From Sphingobacteriia bacterium 24-36-13 (GTDB lineage Bacteria > Bacteroidota > Bacteroidia > Chitinophagales > Chitinophagaceae), in assembly GCA_002281875.1 (NCBI GenBank), contig NCHN01000004.1:1-64000 (forward strand): a DNA stretch of 64,000 bases, in the 5' to 3' direction. How positions within the stretch are numbered: the stretch's first letter is position 1; each line of letters opens with the position of its first letter. The notes under the pieces were generated by a model. The model ran no database searches, was not told the DNA's origin, and saw only the letters and a list, made by a program, of their open reading frames with translations. Shown piece after piece: positions 33,950 through 41,975 of the stretch. The translations under genes and the position numbers were made by a program.

Positions 33950-34711
33950 TTAACCAGCATTTACTATGGCTACAGAATGAATGGCCGCGCTCACTTCTTT
34001 AATTAGTGAAGGATCTTTTTCAATTGCATTGCCAACAACAATAATATCTGCGCCCGCTTTGCAATTAAGATATGCTTTTTCTGGATCAGTTATACCGCCA
34101 CCAATAATTAATGGCACTTCTATATGTCTGGCTACTTTTTCAATCATTTGTTCTGTAATGGGTCTTTTTGCGCCACTTCCAGCATCCATGTAAATCAATT
34201 GCATACCCAACATTTCTCCTGCCATTGCAGTGCACATGGCTATTTCACTCTTATCTGCCGGAATTGGGGATGCATTGGAAATATAGCTAACGGTAGTGGG
34301 TGCACCACCGTCGATCACCATATAACCAGTGGGCATAATTTCTAAACCAGATTTCTTAACAAATGGGGCGGAAATTACGTGTTGACCAATGAGTAGTTCT
34401 GGATTTCGGCCTGAAATCAGCGACAAGTACAACAATGCATCGGCATATTTGCTTACTTGTGAAGGTGAACCAGGGAATAGAATGACTGGTATAGAACAAG
34501 CGGCTTTAATTTGTTGTATGCACTCATCTAAATGACTAGATATGACCAAGCTACCTCCAACGAAAAAGTAGTCTACATGGGCATCTACAGACAAAGTCAC
34601 CAATTCCTGAATGTTCCCAGCATTCACTTTATCAGGATCTATTAATACGGCAAAAGATTTCTTGCCCTGCTTTTTTCGTTGTGTAATTTGTTGGTAGATC
34701 GCGTGCTTCAT
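33950..34711 (-). CDS. Geranylgeranylglyceryl phosphate synthase-like (PcrB family)
   Basis: The 253-residue TIM-barrel protein has FAVLIDPDKV near the N-terminus, FVGGSL, ILFPGSPSQVS, MPTGYMVIDGGAPTTVSYI, YMDAGSGAKRPI and IIGGGITDPEKA, with ADIIVVGNAIE at the phosphate site. The enzyme attaches a polyprenyl chain to glycerol-1-phosphate; Bacteroidota homologues exist but their lipid product is poorly known. It heads a minus-strand operon of eight genes and has a -7-like element 20 bases upstream. Confidence 0.9.
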   Translation of the reverse strand: MKHAIYQQITQRKKQGKKSFAVLIDPDKVNAGNIQELVTLSVDAHVDYFFVGGSLVISSHLDECIQQIKAACSIPVILFPGSPSQVSKYADALLYLSLISGRNPELLIGQHVISAPFVKKSGLEIMPTGYMVIDGGAPTTVSYISNASPIPADKSEIAMCTAMAGEMLGMQLIYMDAGSGAKRPITEQMIEKVARHIEVPLIIGGGITDPEKAYLNCKAGADIIVVGNAIEKDPSLIKEVSAAIHSVAIVNAG

Positions 34712-34730
34712 GCCAATATGGATAGTCCTG

Positions 34731-34738
34731 CAAAAATG
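34731..34738 (-). promoter_or_regulatory. Putative -7 element for the pcrB-led operon
   Basis: On the minus strand CATTTTTG differs from TAnnTTTG at the first base and ends exactly 20 bases before the pcrB start. The next recognisable signals in the same gap are the DnaA-box-like motifs closer to nrdJ. Confidence 0.35.
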
Positions 34739-34875
34739 CAGAAAAGTTTCCGTTTAAAGCATTTATTACTTAGGTTCTTCTGTTTGATGAACCCAGCCCT
34801 GTTTTGTTTAACTTTTTGGGCCAAAAGTATAAACCATTCATACACCCAAAATTACCTAATAATCTTATTGACACC

Positions 34876-34952
34876 TGTGCATAATCGGTCAAAACCAACG
34901 TGGATTTGAGCTAGCAAATTATCCACCTTCCTTATCCACAAGCTGTGCATAT
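34876..34952. promoter_or_regulatory. Cluster of DnaA-box-like 9-mers upstream of nrdJ
   Basis: Four 9-mers resemble TTATNCACA: TGTGCATAA at 34876-34884 (exact, minus), TTATCCACC at 34919-34927 (one mismatch), TTATCCACA at 34932-34940 (perfect E. coli box) and TGTGCATAT at 34944-34952 (one mismatch, minus). The last two form an inverted pair with a three-base centre, about 30 bases from the nrdJ ATG. DnaA regulates nrdAB in E. coli, so control of this reductase by DnaA is plausible. An NrdR site is an alternative. Confidence 0.55.
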
Positions 34953-34973
34953 TTACGGTATTGGATTTTGAAA

Positions 34974-37900
34974 ATGGAAAGATATTTTCGTCAACCGCCT
35001 CTACAAAATACCGTTTGGCAGGGACCCATTAATTACCTTTTAAACTTTAACTGCGATATGCCTAATCCACGCGCTCCAAAAGGCTTGCAATTCAGCCGCC
35101 GCTTCACCAACGATGGTGTTAGCCCTTACGATATGTTCGAATACGATTACCGCGATAGCGTAATCAAAAATCCGAACGGTGAAAAAGTTTTTGAAATGAA
35201 TAATGTAGAGGTTCCAAAACAATGGAGCCAAATCGCTACAGATATTCTTGCACAGAAATATTTTAGAAAAGCAGGTGTACCGCAACCCGATGGATCATTG
35301 GGAAGAGAAACCAGTGTGAAACAAGTAGCACATCGTATGGCACATTGCTGGAGAGTATGGGGAGAACGTTATGGATATTTTGCTTCAGAAAAAGACGCGC
35401 AGGTATTTTATGATGAATTAGCATACAGCATTTTAAATCAGGCCTGTGTTCCCAATTCGCCACAGTGGTTCAATACTGGGTTACATGAAGTATACGGGAT
35501 AACTGGAAAGCCACAAGGACATTATTTTGTAGACCCTAAAGACAGTAAACTTAAAAAATCTACGAATGCTTACGAGCGTCCTCAACCACATGCCTGTTTC
35601 ATTTTAAGTGTTAGCGACGACTTAGTTAATGAAGGTGGCATCATGGATTTATGGACCCGTGAAGCAAGAATTTTCAAATATGGTTCTGGAGTAGGAACCA
35701 ATTTCTCTCAAATACGAGGCAGCGGCGAAAAATTAAGTGGCGGCGGTACATCAAGTGGATTGATGAGCTTCTTAAAAATTGGGGATCGTGCAGCAGGAGC
35801 AATAAAAAGCGGTGGTACAACTAGAAGGGCAGCTAAAATGGTTTGCTTAGACTTAGATCATCCAGAAATAATGGAATTCATTAACTGGAAAGTAGAAGAA
35901 GAAAAGAAAGTAGCTGCTTTAGTTGCTGCTGGATACGATAATGGTTATGAGGGGGAAGCATACGCAACGGTATCAGGTCAAAATTCTAATAACTCAGTAA
36001 GAATTCCGAATGAATTTTTCCATGCATTAGAAGCGAACGGAGACTGGGAATTAAAGGCAAGAACGGATGGCAGAGTAATGAAGAAAATTCCTGCAAGAGA
36101 AGTGTGGGATAAAATTTCTTACGCAGCATGGCGTTGTGCTGATCCAGGTACTCAATACGATACCACCATCAACGAATGGCATACCTGTCCAAAGGGTGGT
36201 CGCATCAATGCGTCTAACCCATGTTCTGAATACATGTTCTTAGACAATACTGCATGTAACTTAGCTTCTATTAATTTGCGTAAGTTTCACAACGACGACA
36301 ACAATATTTTTGATGTAGAAGGATTTGAATACACTACCCGTTTATGGACTACTGTGTTAGAAATTTCTGTTTTGATGGCTCAGTTCCCTTCAAAAGAAGT
36401 AGCACAATTGTCTTATGATTACAGAACATTAGGTTTAGGTTTTGCTAACCTAGGTTCTATGTTAATGGTAAGTGGTATTGCTTATGATAGTGAAGAAGCA
36501 CGTGGAATTGCAGGTGCAATTTCAGCGATCATGACCGGTGTAGCTTACAAAACTTCTGCGGAAATGGCTTCATTCTTGGGCACATTTGATAAGTACGAAG
36601 AGAATAAAGAAGACATGTTGCGTGTAATGCGCAATCACCGTGCAGCTGCATACGATGCAACTGATGCATATGTAGGATTAGAAATTAAGCCACAAGGAAT
36701 TAAAGCCCAGTATTGCCCAGATTATATGTTAAAAGCAGCAACCCGTGCTTGGGATGATGCAGTACAATTGGGGGAGAAATATGGTTATAGAAATGCTCAA
36801 ACCACCGTTATTGCGCCAACTGGAACCATTGGATTGGTAATGGACTGCGATACTACTGGTGTTGAGCCAGATTTCGCATTAGTGAAGTTCAAGAAATTGA
36901 GCGGTGGTGGATATTTCAAAATCATTAATCAATCTGTACCACAAGCTTTAAAGAATTTAGGGTACAATCCAGAACAAGCTAAAGCCATAGAGCAATATGC
37001 GGTTGGTTCTGCTAGTTTTGAAAATTCACCATTCATCAACAATGCAAGCCTTGCAGCAAAAGGATTTACTGCAGCTGAAATTGAAAAACTAAATGGTGCA
37101 GCTCGTTCTGCATTTGAAATTGCTTTCATCTTCAATCGCTTTACTTTAGGAGATGAGTGTATGCAACGTTTAGGCTTTACTCCTGCACAATACGAAGATT
37201 GGAACTTCAATTTGTTAGAAGCGATTGGCTTTACCGAAGAGCAAATTGATGCAGCCAACGATTATGTATGTGGAACAATGACCGTTGAAGGTGCACCATT
37301 CTTAAAAGATGAACACTTAACAGTATTTGATTGCGCTAATAAATGTGGTAAAAAAGGAGAAAGATATATTCATGCTTATGGACATATTCGCATGATGGCG
37401 GCTTGTCAACCATTCTTGAGTGGTGCTATCTCTAAAACCATCAACCTTCCTCACGAAGCAACTGTAGAAGAAATTGCAGATTGTTATTTAATGAGCTGGC
37501 AGTTGGGTCTTAAAGCAAATGCTTTATACCGTGATGGATCTAAATTAAGTCAACCTTTGAGCAATAAGAGCGAAAAGAAAAAGAAGACGGAAGAAGAAAC
37601 CGAAGATGCTGCATCTACTCAAGCTGTATTAACTGAAGAGTCAACCATTGTAGACTTAGGTAAACTAACTGTTGATGAGTTATTAGAAGAAGTTACCAAG
37701 CGAATGACTGCTTCTACAGATACAGAATTAAAGCGTGCATTGTCTAGAATTGTTGAAAGAAAATCATTACCTGCTAAACGTAGAGGATTCACTCAAAAAG
37801 CTAAAATTGGCGGTCAAGTGGTCTTCTTAAGAACAGGTGAATACAATGATGGAACATTGGGAGAAATCTTTATTGATTTGGCTAAAGAAGGTTCTACATT

Positions 37901-38432
37901 ACGCAGCTTAATGAACTGTTTTGCTATATCAATTTCTGTTGGTTTACAATATGGTGTTCCATTAGAAGAGTTTGTAGACAAGTTTGTGTTCACTCGTTTT
38001 GAACCAGCTGGAATGGTAGACCATCCAAATATCAAAACCACTACTTCATTGGTAGACTTTGTGTTCCGTGCACTAGGATATGAATACCTAAACAGAACAG
38101 ACTTAGTTCATGTGTTAGACAGACCTACTGTAGGTAATACAGGAGAAGAGGAGGGAGATGCTACTTTTTTGGGAAAGCCTGAACTCAGTAGTATTAGAGT
38201 AACCGCTCCATCAGCCAATACTACTCCTGCGGAAGTTCCAGCATCACCTAAATTACAACGTGCAGCAGCTACTTCAGCCGCTGCGGGTAATAGTGGAATG
38301 GATGCGGTTAATGCAGCAGCTAAAAGTATGCAAAGCGATGCGCCTGCTTGTAGCACTTGCGGTCATTTAACCATCAGAAGTGGTACATGTTATAAGTGTT
38401 TAAACTGTGGCACCAGTATGGGTTGCAGTTAA
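34974..38432 (+). CDS. nrdJ: Adenosylcobalamin-dependent ribonucleotide reductase (class II)
   Basis: The 1152-residue enzyme reduces ribonucleotides to deoxyribonucleotides using B12, without needing a radical subunit. Visible motifs are the N-x-C-x-E triad in NPCSEYMFLDNTACNLASI (N415, C417, E419), PTGTIGLVMDCDTTGVEP, and a TSCPD-like C-terminal domain (FVDKFVFTRFEPAGMVDHPNI). The C-terminal tail has a zinc-ribbon-like run of cysteines (CSTCG, CYKCLNC). ATG 34974 is chosen over TTG 34968 because it gives the usual MERYFRQPP start. No cobalamin riboswitch was recognised upstream. Confidence 0.93.
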   Translation: MERYFRQPPLQNTVWQGPINYLLNFNCDMPNPRAPKGLQFSRRFTNDGVSPYDMFEYDYRDSVIKNPNGEKVFEMNNVEVPKQWSQIATDILAQKYFRKAGVPQPDGSLGRETSVKQVAHRMAHCWRVWGERYGYFASEKDAQVFYDELAYSILNQACVPNSPQWFNTGLHEVYGITGKPQGHYFVDPKDSKLKKSTNAYERPQPHACFILSVSDDLVNEGGIMDLWTREARIFKYGSGVGTNFSQIRGSGEKLSGGGTSSGLMSFLKIGDRAAGAIKSGGTTRRAAKMVCLDLDHPEIMEFINWKVEEEKKVAALVAAGYDNGYEGEAYATVSGQNSNNSVRIPNEFFHALEANGDWELKARTDGRVMKKIPAREVWDKISYAAWRCADPGTQYDTTINEWHTCPKGGRINASNPCSEYMFLDNTACNLASINLRKFHNDDNNIFDVEGFEYTTRLWTTVLEISVLMAQFPSKEVAQLSYDYRTLGLGFANLGSMLMVSGIAYDSEEARGIAGAISAIMTGVAYKTSAEMASFLGTFDKYEENKEDMLRVMRNHRAAAYDATDAYVGLEIKPQGIKAQYCPDYMLKAATRAWDDAVQLGEKYGYRNAQTTVIAPTGTIGLVMDCDTTGVEPDFALVKFKKLSGGGYFKIINQSVPQALKNLGYNPEQAKAIEQYAVGSASFENSPFINNASLAAKGFTAAEIEKLNGAARSAFEIAFIFNRFTLGDECMQRLGFTPAQYEDWNFNLLEAIGFTEEQIDAANDYVCGTMTVEGAPFLKDEHLTVFDCANKCGKKGERYIHAYGHIRMMAACQPFLSGAISKTINLPHEATVEEIADCYLMSWQLGLKANALYRDGSKLSQPLSNKSEKKKKTEEETEDAASTQAVLTEESTIVDLGKLTVDELLEEVTKRMTASTDTELKRALSRIVERKSLPAKRRGFTQKAKIGGQVVFLRTGEYNDGTLGEIFIDLAKEGSTLRSLMNCFAISISVGLQYGVPLEEFVDKFVFTRFEPAGMVDHPNIKTTTSLVDFVFRALGYEYLNRTDLVHVLDRPTVGNTGEEEGDATFLGKPELSSIRVTAPSANTTPAEVPASPKLQRAAATSAAAGNSGMDAVNAAAKSMQSDAPACSTCGHLTIRSGTCYKCLNCGTSMGCS

Positions 38433-38462
38433 TTCGATAGCAGTTAATCCCTGCCCTAAATT

Positions 38463-38496
38463 TCTCCTCTAGATTTTTCTGGAGGAGATTTTTTTT
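38463..38496 (+). terminator. Rho-independent terminator after nrdJ
   Basis: A 10-bp stem (TCTCCTCTAG / CTGGAGGAGA, one wobble) with a short ATTTTT loop is followed by eight Ts. It lies 30 bases past the nrdJ stop. Confidence 0.9.
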
Positions 38497-38542
38497 GGGG
38501 CTATCCCAAAGCTTTTTTTAAATTGAGGAAACAAATCAATTT

Positions 38543-39265
38543 ATGCCTAGACTTTTATTACTTATTTGCACCCTTTTATTTGGTTCGACAGTTTTTAGTC
38601 AAACCCTTTTCACTAAATCAAAGCCAATTGTTTATACTAAAGCAACCATCACAACCATCAAAGACACATCGGTAAAATTGAAAGTCATCAAGATTGATTT
38701 AAAAGCACAAAAAGGGTTCAATATTGATTCAGTGGTAGTAATGGAACAAAAAGCCAGATTAGAAGAATCTTTGATATTTTTTTATAAAGACAATAAAGTT
38801 GTCCAAAAAATTCTAGTGCCTTTTTGGATAAAAAATGTGATTCCTATTGCTGAGTTCGCAGACTTTAATAAAGATGGCATACCCGATATCAAATTCAGAA
38901 TACGTACAATTGAAAAGGGTGCAACCGCATTGTTGAATTACAAAGTCTTTTTAATTAGTCAAATAAGCAAATACCGTGTGTTGAGCTTTGTAGATTTTTC
39001 ATCAGAAAAAGAATATGATATCAATCGAGACGGTATCCCAGAAATTATTGGATGCAGTACTACCAATTACAATGGTAAAAACTACTGGGTATTTAACTTG
39101 TATAATTGGGTAAACAATACTTTGCAAACCGTATCTAAAACCTATGATTATCCTATTTGGACTATGGTAGACAATAAAACCAATAAAGTAATTGCCAAAG
39201 ATATTCCAGCTGATATACGCATGACTACATTGCGTGCTTTCCCTAACGAATATTTTGTAAAATAA
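38543..39265 (+). CDS. Secreted protein with EF-hand/FG-GAP-like loops
   Basis: The 240-residue protein has a signal peptide (ending TVFSQ). Two acidic loops of the calcium-binding FG-GAP/dockerin type follow: DFNKDGIPDIKFR near residue 113 and DINRDGIPEIIG near 157. The rest is beta-rich with no recognised family. It probably acts in the periplasm or at the surface. It has no operon partner: nrdJ's terminator precedes it and the GMC gene follows after 87 bases. Confidence 0.65.
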   Translation: MPRLLLLICTLLFGSTVFSQTLFTKSKPIVYTKATITTIKDTSVKLKVIKIDLKAQKGFNIDSVVVMEQKARLEESLIFFYKDNKVVQKILVPFWIKNVIPIAEFADFNKDGIPDIKFRIRTIEKGATALLNYKVFLISQISKYRVLSFVDFSSEKEYDINRDGIPEIIGCSTTNYNGKNYWVFNLYNWVNNTLQTVSKTYDYPIWTMVDNKTNKVIAKDIPADIRMTTLRAFPNEYFVK

Positions 39266-39352
39266 AGCCGGATTCATTCATCAAAAACTAATCATCAATA
39301 CCATTAAAATTGGTACATTCATAGTTCTAACGACCAAGATTAAAAAAGCGAT

Positions 39353-41095
39353 ATGGGAGATTTTCAAATTAAAAAACAACCCAAGCAATACGATGTAGTA
39401 ATTGTGGGTTCAGGAGCTGGTGGAGGTATGGCTGCATACACTTTATCTAAAGCAGGTTTAAAAGTTTGTTTACTAGAAGCAGGAGAAGACTATGATCCTG
39501 CTGTGAATTCATCTCAATTAAAAAATCCTTGGGAGTCACCCCGAAGAGGAGCGAGCACCAAGTATCGCCCATTTGGTGATTTTGATGGATGTTATTGGGG
39601 ATGGGAGATTGATGGAGAACCTTATACCCAAGCGCCTGGTAGCCAAAAGTTCGAATGGTGGCGTGCTCGTATGATGGGCGGGCGTACCAATCACTGGGGT
39701 CGTATATCCCTTCGTTTTGGTCCCAAAGATTTTAAAAGAAAAAGCATTGATGGGTTAGGTGAAGATTGGCCCATTGGCTATGAAGACGTAAAACCCTATT
39801 ACGATAAAGTAGATAAATTAATTGGCGTATTTGGTAGCAATGAAGGATTAGAAAATGATCCTGATGGAATCTTCCTTCCTCCACCCAAACCCCGTTTGCA
39901 CGAGCTGATGATTAAGAAGGCAGCAACGGGTGTAGGAGTTCCAGTAATTCCTTCTCGCTTATCTATTTTAACAAAGAAAATTAATGAAGAAAGAGGGGCT
40001 TGTTTTTTCTGTGCACAGTGTAACAGAAGCTGTAAGGTTTACGGAGACTTTTCATCTGGTTCAGTATTGGTAAAGCCTGCTGTAAAAACAGGTAATGTAG
40101 ATGTGATTACACAAGCGATGGCGCGTGAAGTCATTACCAATTCAGAAGGTTTAGCAACAGGTATTTCTTATGTAAACAAGGTAGACAATTTAGAATATCA
40201 GGTAAATGGTCGCGTGGTGATCTTAGCCGCGAGTACTTGCGAAACCGCACGTTTATTATTGAATTCTAAATCTAAAAGACATCCGAATGGATTGGCCAAT
40301 GACAGCAATGTAGTGGGTAAATATTTGCACGATTCTACTGGTGCAGCTTTGGGTGGTGTATTGCCAGAACTCTTTGGTAGAAAACGTTACAACGAAGATG
40401 GGGTAGGCGGTATGCATATTTATACTCCATGGTGGTTAGACAATAAAAAATTGGATTTTCCAAGGGGATACCATATTGAATATTGGGGAGGCATGAGCCA
40501 ACCAGCTTACGGATTTGGAATGGGCATGCAAGGATTGAATGGAAAATACCAAGTGAATGGTAAAACCAAGGAAGCGGGTGGATATGGATCTTCCTTAAAA
40601 GAAGATGTCCGCTTTTTTTATGGAGCAGGTGTAGGTATGGCAGGAAGAGGAGAGTCCGTTCCCGACATCAAGAATTATTGTGAAATCGATCCAACGGTAG
40701 TGGATAAATATGGTATTCCCGTATTAAGATTTAATACTCGTCATTCGGAGTATGAAATTAATCAGGCCAAGCATATGAAGGAAACCTTCAAAGAAATCAT
40801 GCACAATATGGGCGCGATTATTACTTGGGGTGCAGACGATGATGCTTCAAATAATTATGGTTTATCTAATCCTGGAAATATTATTCACGAAGCAGGTACG
40901 GTTAGAATGGGTAACGACAAAAAAACTTCTGCATTAAATAAGTTTAGCCAAGCACACGATTGTAAAACTTTGTTTTGTGTAGATGGATCACAGTTTGTTT
41001 CTCAGGCAGATAAAAATATTACTTGGACTATTTTGGCATTAAGCATGCGCGCGAGCGAATACATTATTGACGAAATGAAAAAACAAAACTTATAA
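39353..41095 (+). CDS. GMC-family oxidoreductase with a four-cysteine cluster
   Basis: The 580-residue flavoprotein has the N-terminal FAD motif VIVGSGAGGGMAAYTLSKAG, the GMC block MMGGRTNHWGRISLRFGP, and a C-terminal HEAGTVRMG and NITWTI. There is no signal peptide. Cys217, Cys220, Cys223 and Cys227 (C-x2-C-x2-C-x3-C) could bind an Fe-S cluster, as in the catalytic subunit of FAD-dependent glucose dehydrogenase. The next gene, one base away, encodes a Tat-type gluconate-dehydrogenase-subunit-3-like partner. The sugar or alcohol substrate is unknown. Confidence 0.88.
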   Translation: MGDFQIKKQPKQYDVVIVGSGAGGGMAAYTLSKAGLKVCLLEAGEDYDPAVNSSQLKNPWESPRRGASTKYRPFGDFDGCYWGWEIDGEPYTQAPGSQKFEWWRARMMGGRTNHWGRISLRFGPKDFKRKSIDGLGEDWPIGYEDVKPYYDKVDKLIGVFGSNEGLENDPDGIFLPPPKPRLHELMIKKAATGVGVPVIPSRLSILTKKINEERGACFFCAQCNRSCKVYGDFSSGSVLVKPAVKTGNVDVITQAMAREVITNSEGLATGISYVNKVDNLEYQVNGRVVILAASTCETARLLLNSKSKRHPNGLANDSNVVGKYLHDSTGAALGGVLPELFGRKRYNEDGVGGMHIYTPWWLDNKKLDFPRGYHIEYWGGMSQPAYGFGMGMQGLNGKYQVNGKTKEAGGYGSSLKEDVRFFYGAGVGMAGRGESVPDIKNYCEIDPTVVDKYGIPVLRFNTRHSEYEINQAKHMKETFKEIMHNMGAIITWGADDDASNNYGLSNPGNIIHEAGTVRMGNDKKTSALNKFSQAHDCKTLFCVDGSQFVSQADKNITWTILALSMRASEYIIDEMKKQNL

Positions 41096-41096
41096 G

Positions 41097-41759
41097 ATGG
41101 ACAGGAGAAAATCGATTAAGGCACTCATGATTGGCACCGTAGGTGCCGGTGTTTTGGTAGAAGCCTGCACCAGTGCCGATAAAAAAAATATTGCTGCTTC
41201 TGCTGATGCATCACTAGATGATCGCATGCAAGAAGAGAAAGCCTATTTGGCCAAAATGGAGAAGGAACCGAAATTCTTTAATGAGCATGAAATGGCTACC
41301 ATTACTGTATTGGGAGATATTATCATGCCCAAAGACGAAGTAAGTGGAAGTGCCAGTGATGCCAAGGTTCCAGAATTTATTGAGTTCATTGTAAAAGATA
41401 TGCCCTCTCATCAAACCCCATTGCGTGGTGGATTGCGTTGGTTAGACTTACATTGTTATAAGCTCTATGAAAAAGCATTTGTAAACCTGAGTGCGGCACA
41501 ACAAATTACAGTGGTAGACTCTATTGCTTATCCAGAAAAAGCAGCAAAAGAATTAGCACAAGGTGTTTCCTTTTTTAATCTAATGCGCGATTTAGTCACC
41601 ACTGGTTTTTATACTACTGAAATTGGCATCAAAGATTTAGGTTATGTAGGCAATGCCCCCAATCAATGGAATGGCGTACCTGATGATGTATTGAAGCAAT
41701 ACAAATTGGCTTACACAGAAAAAGAATTGAAAGAGTGTTTGAGTTTTGATAAAGTGTAG
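41097..41759 (+). CDS. Gluconate 2-dehydrogenase subunit 3-like protein
   Basis: The 220-residue protein begins DRRKSIKALMIGTVGAG, a twin-arginine-like export signal, followed by a lipobox-like LVEAC. Its body has the conserved F-N-E-H-E-M-A-T-I-T-V-L-G-D-I-I-M-P block and IEFIVKDMP of the subunit-3 family (PF13618). In homologous systems this subunit escorts the folded flavoprotein across the membrane. The usual third subunit, a cytochrome c, is absent from the neighbourhood. Confidence 0.87.
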   Translation: MDRRKSIKALMIGTVGAGVLVEACTSADKKNIAASADASLDDRMQEEKAYLAKMEKEPKFFNEHEMATITVLGDIIMPKDEVSGSASDAKVPEFIEFIVKDMPSHQTPLRGGLRWLDLHCYKLYEKAFVNLSAAQQITVVDSIAYPEKAAKELAQGVSFFNLMRDLVTTGFYTTEIGIKDLGYVGNAPNQWNGVPDDVLKQYKLAYTEKELKECLSFDKV

Positions 41760-41768
41760 TTATTAAGT

Positions 41769-41975
41769 ATGAAGTATTTTCAAATCATTTTTATCAGTGT
41801 AGGAATCTTTACTTACTCTCTTAGAGTAATTTATTTGCTTTTCAATATCAATCTAATTCCTAAATTAAAATTTATAGAAGAGCCCCCTTCGAAGAGGAGG
41901 CTCTTATTTTATTATTCGCTTATATTATTGCTCTGTCTATATGGATTCTGGTATACTATACAAAACCGATTCTAA
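41769..41975 (+). CDS. Possible small two-helix membrane protein
   Basis: The 68-residue frame has two hydrophobic segments, about 3-27 and 44-63, joined by a charged loop EEPPSKRR. It begins nine bases after the subunit-3 stop and overlaps the end of metG by four bases. A hairpin with a T-rich flank lies inside it, which casts doubt on it being coding. No family is recognised. Confidence 0.4.
   Translation: MKYFQIIFISVGIFTYSLRVIYLLFNINLIPKLKFIEEPPSKRRLLFYYSLILLLCLYGFWYTIQNRF
41878..41905. terminator. Hairpin between converging GMC operon and metG
   Basis: AAGAGCC / GGCTCTT arms of seven bases enclose a second four-pair stem around a CGAA loop. ATTTTATT follows on the plus strand, and TATAAATTTT follows on the minus strand. 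It lies inside the 68-residue frame above and could terminate the GMC operon, metG, or both. Confidence 0.6.

Noticed and set aside
34712-34973. Chromosomal origin at the DnaA-box cluster
   Set aside because: No dnaA, gyrase or other usual origin gene is nearby, and an obvious DNA-unwinding element was not recognised. Skew could not be computed. Transcriptional control of nrdJ is the simpler reading.
34712-34973. Cobalamin riboswitch before the B12-dependent reductase
   Set aside because: No B12 box (GCCACTG-like) or long structured leader could be found in the 260-base gap.
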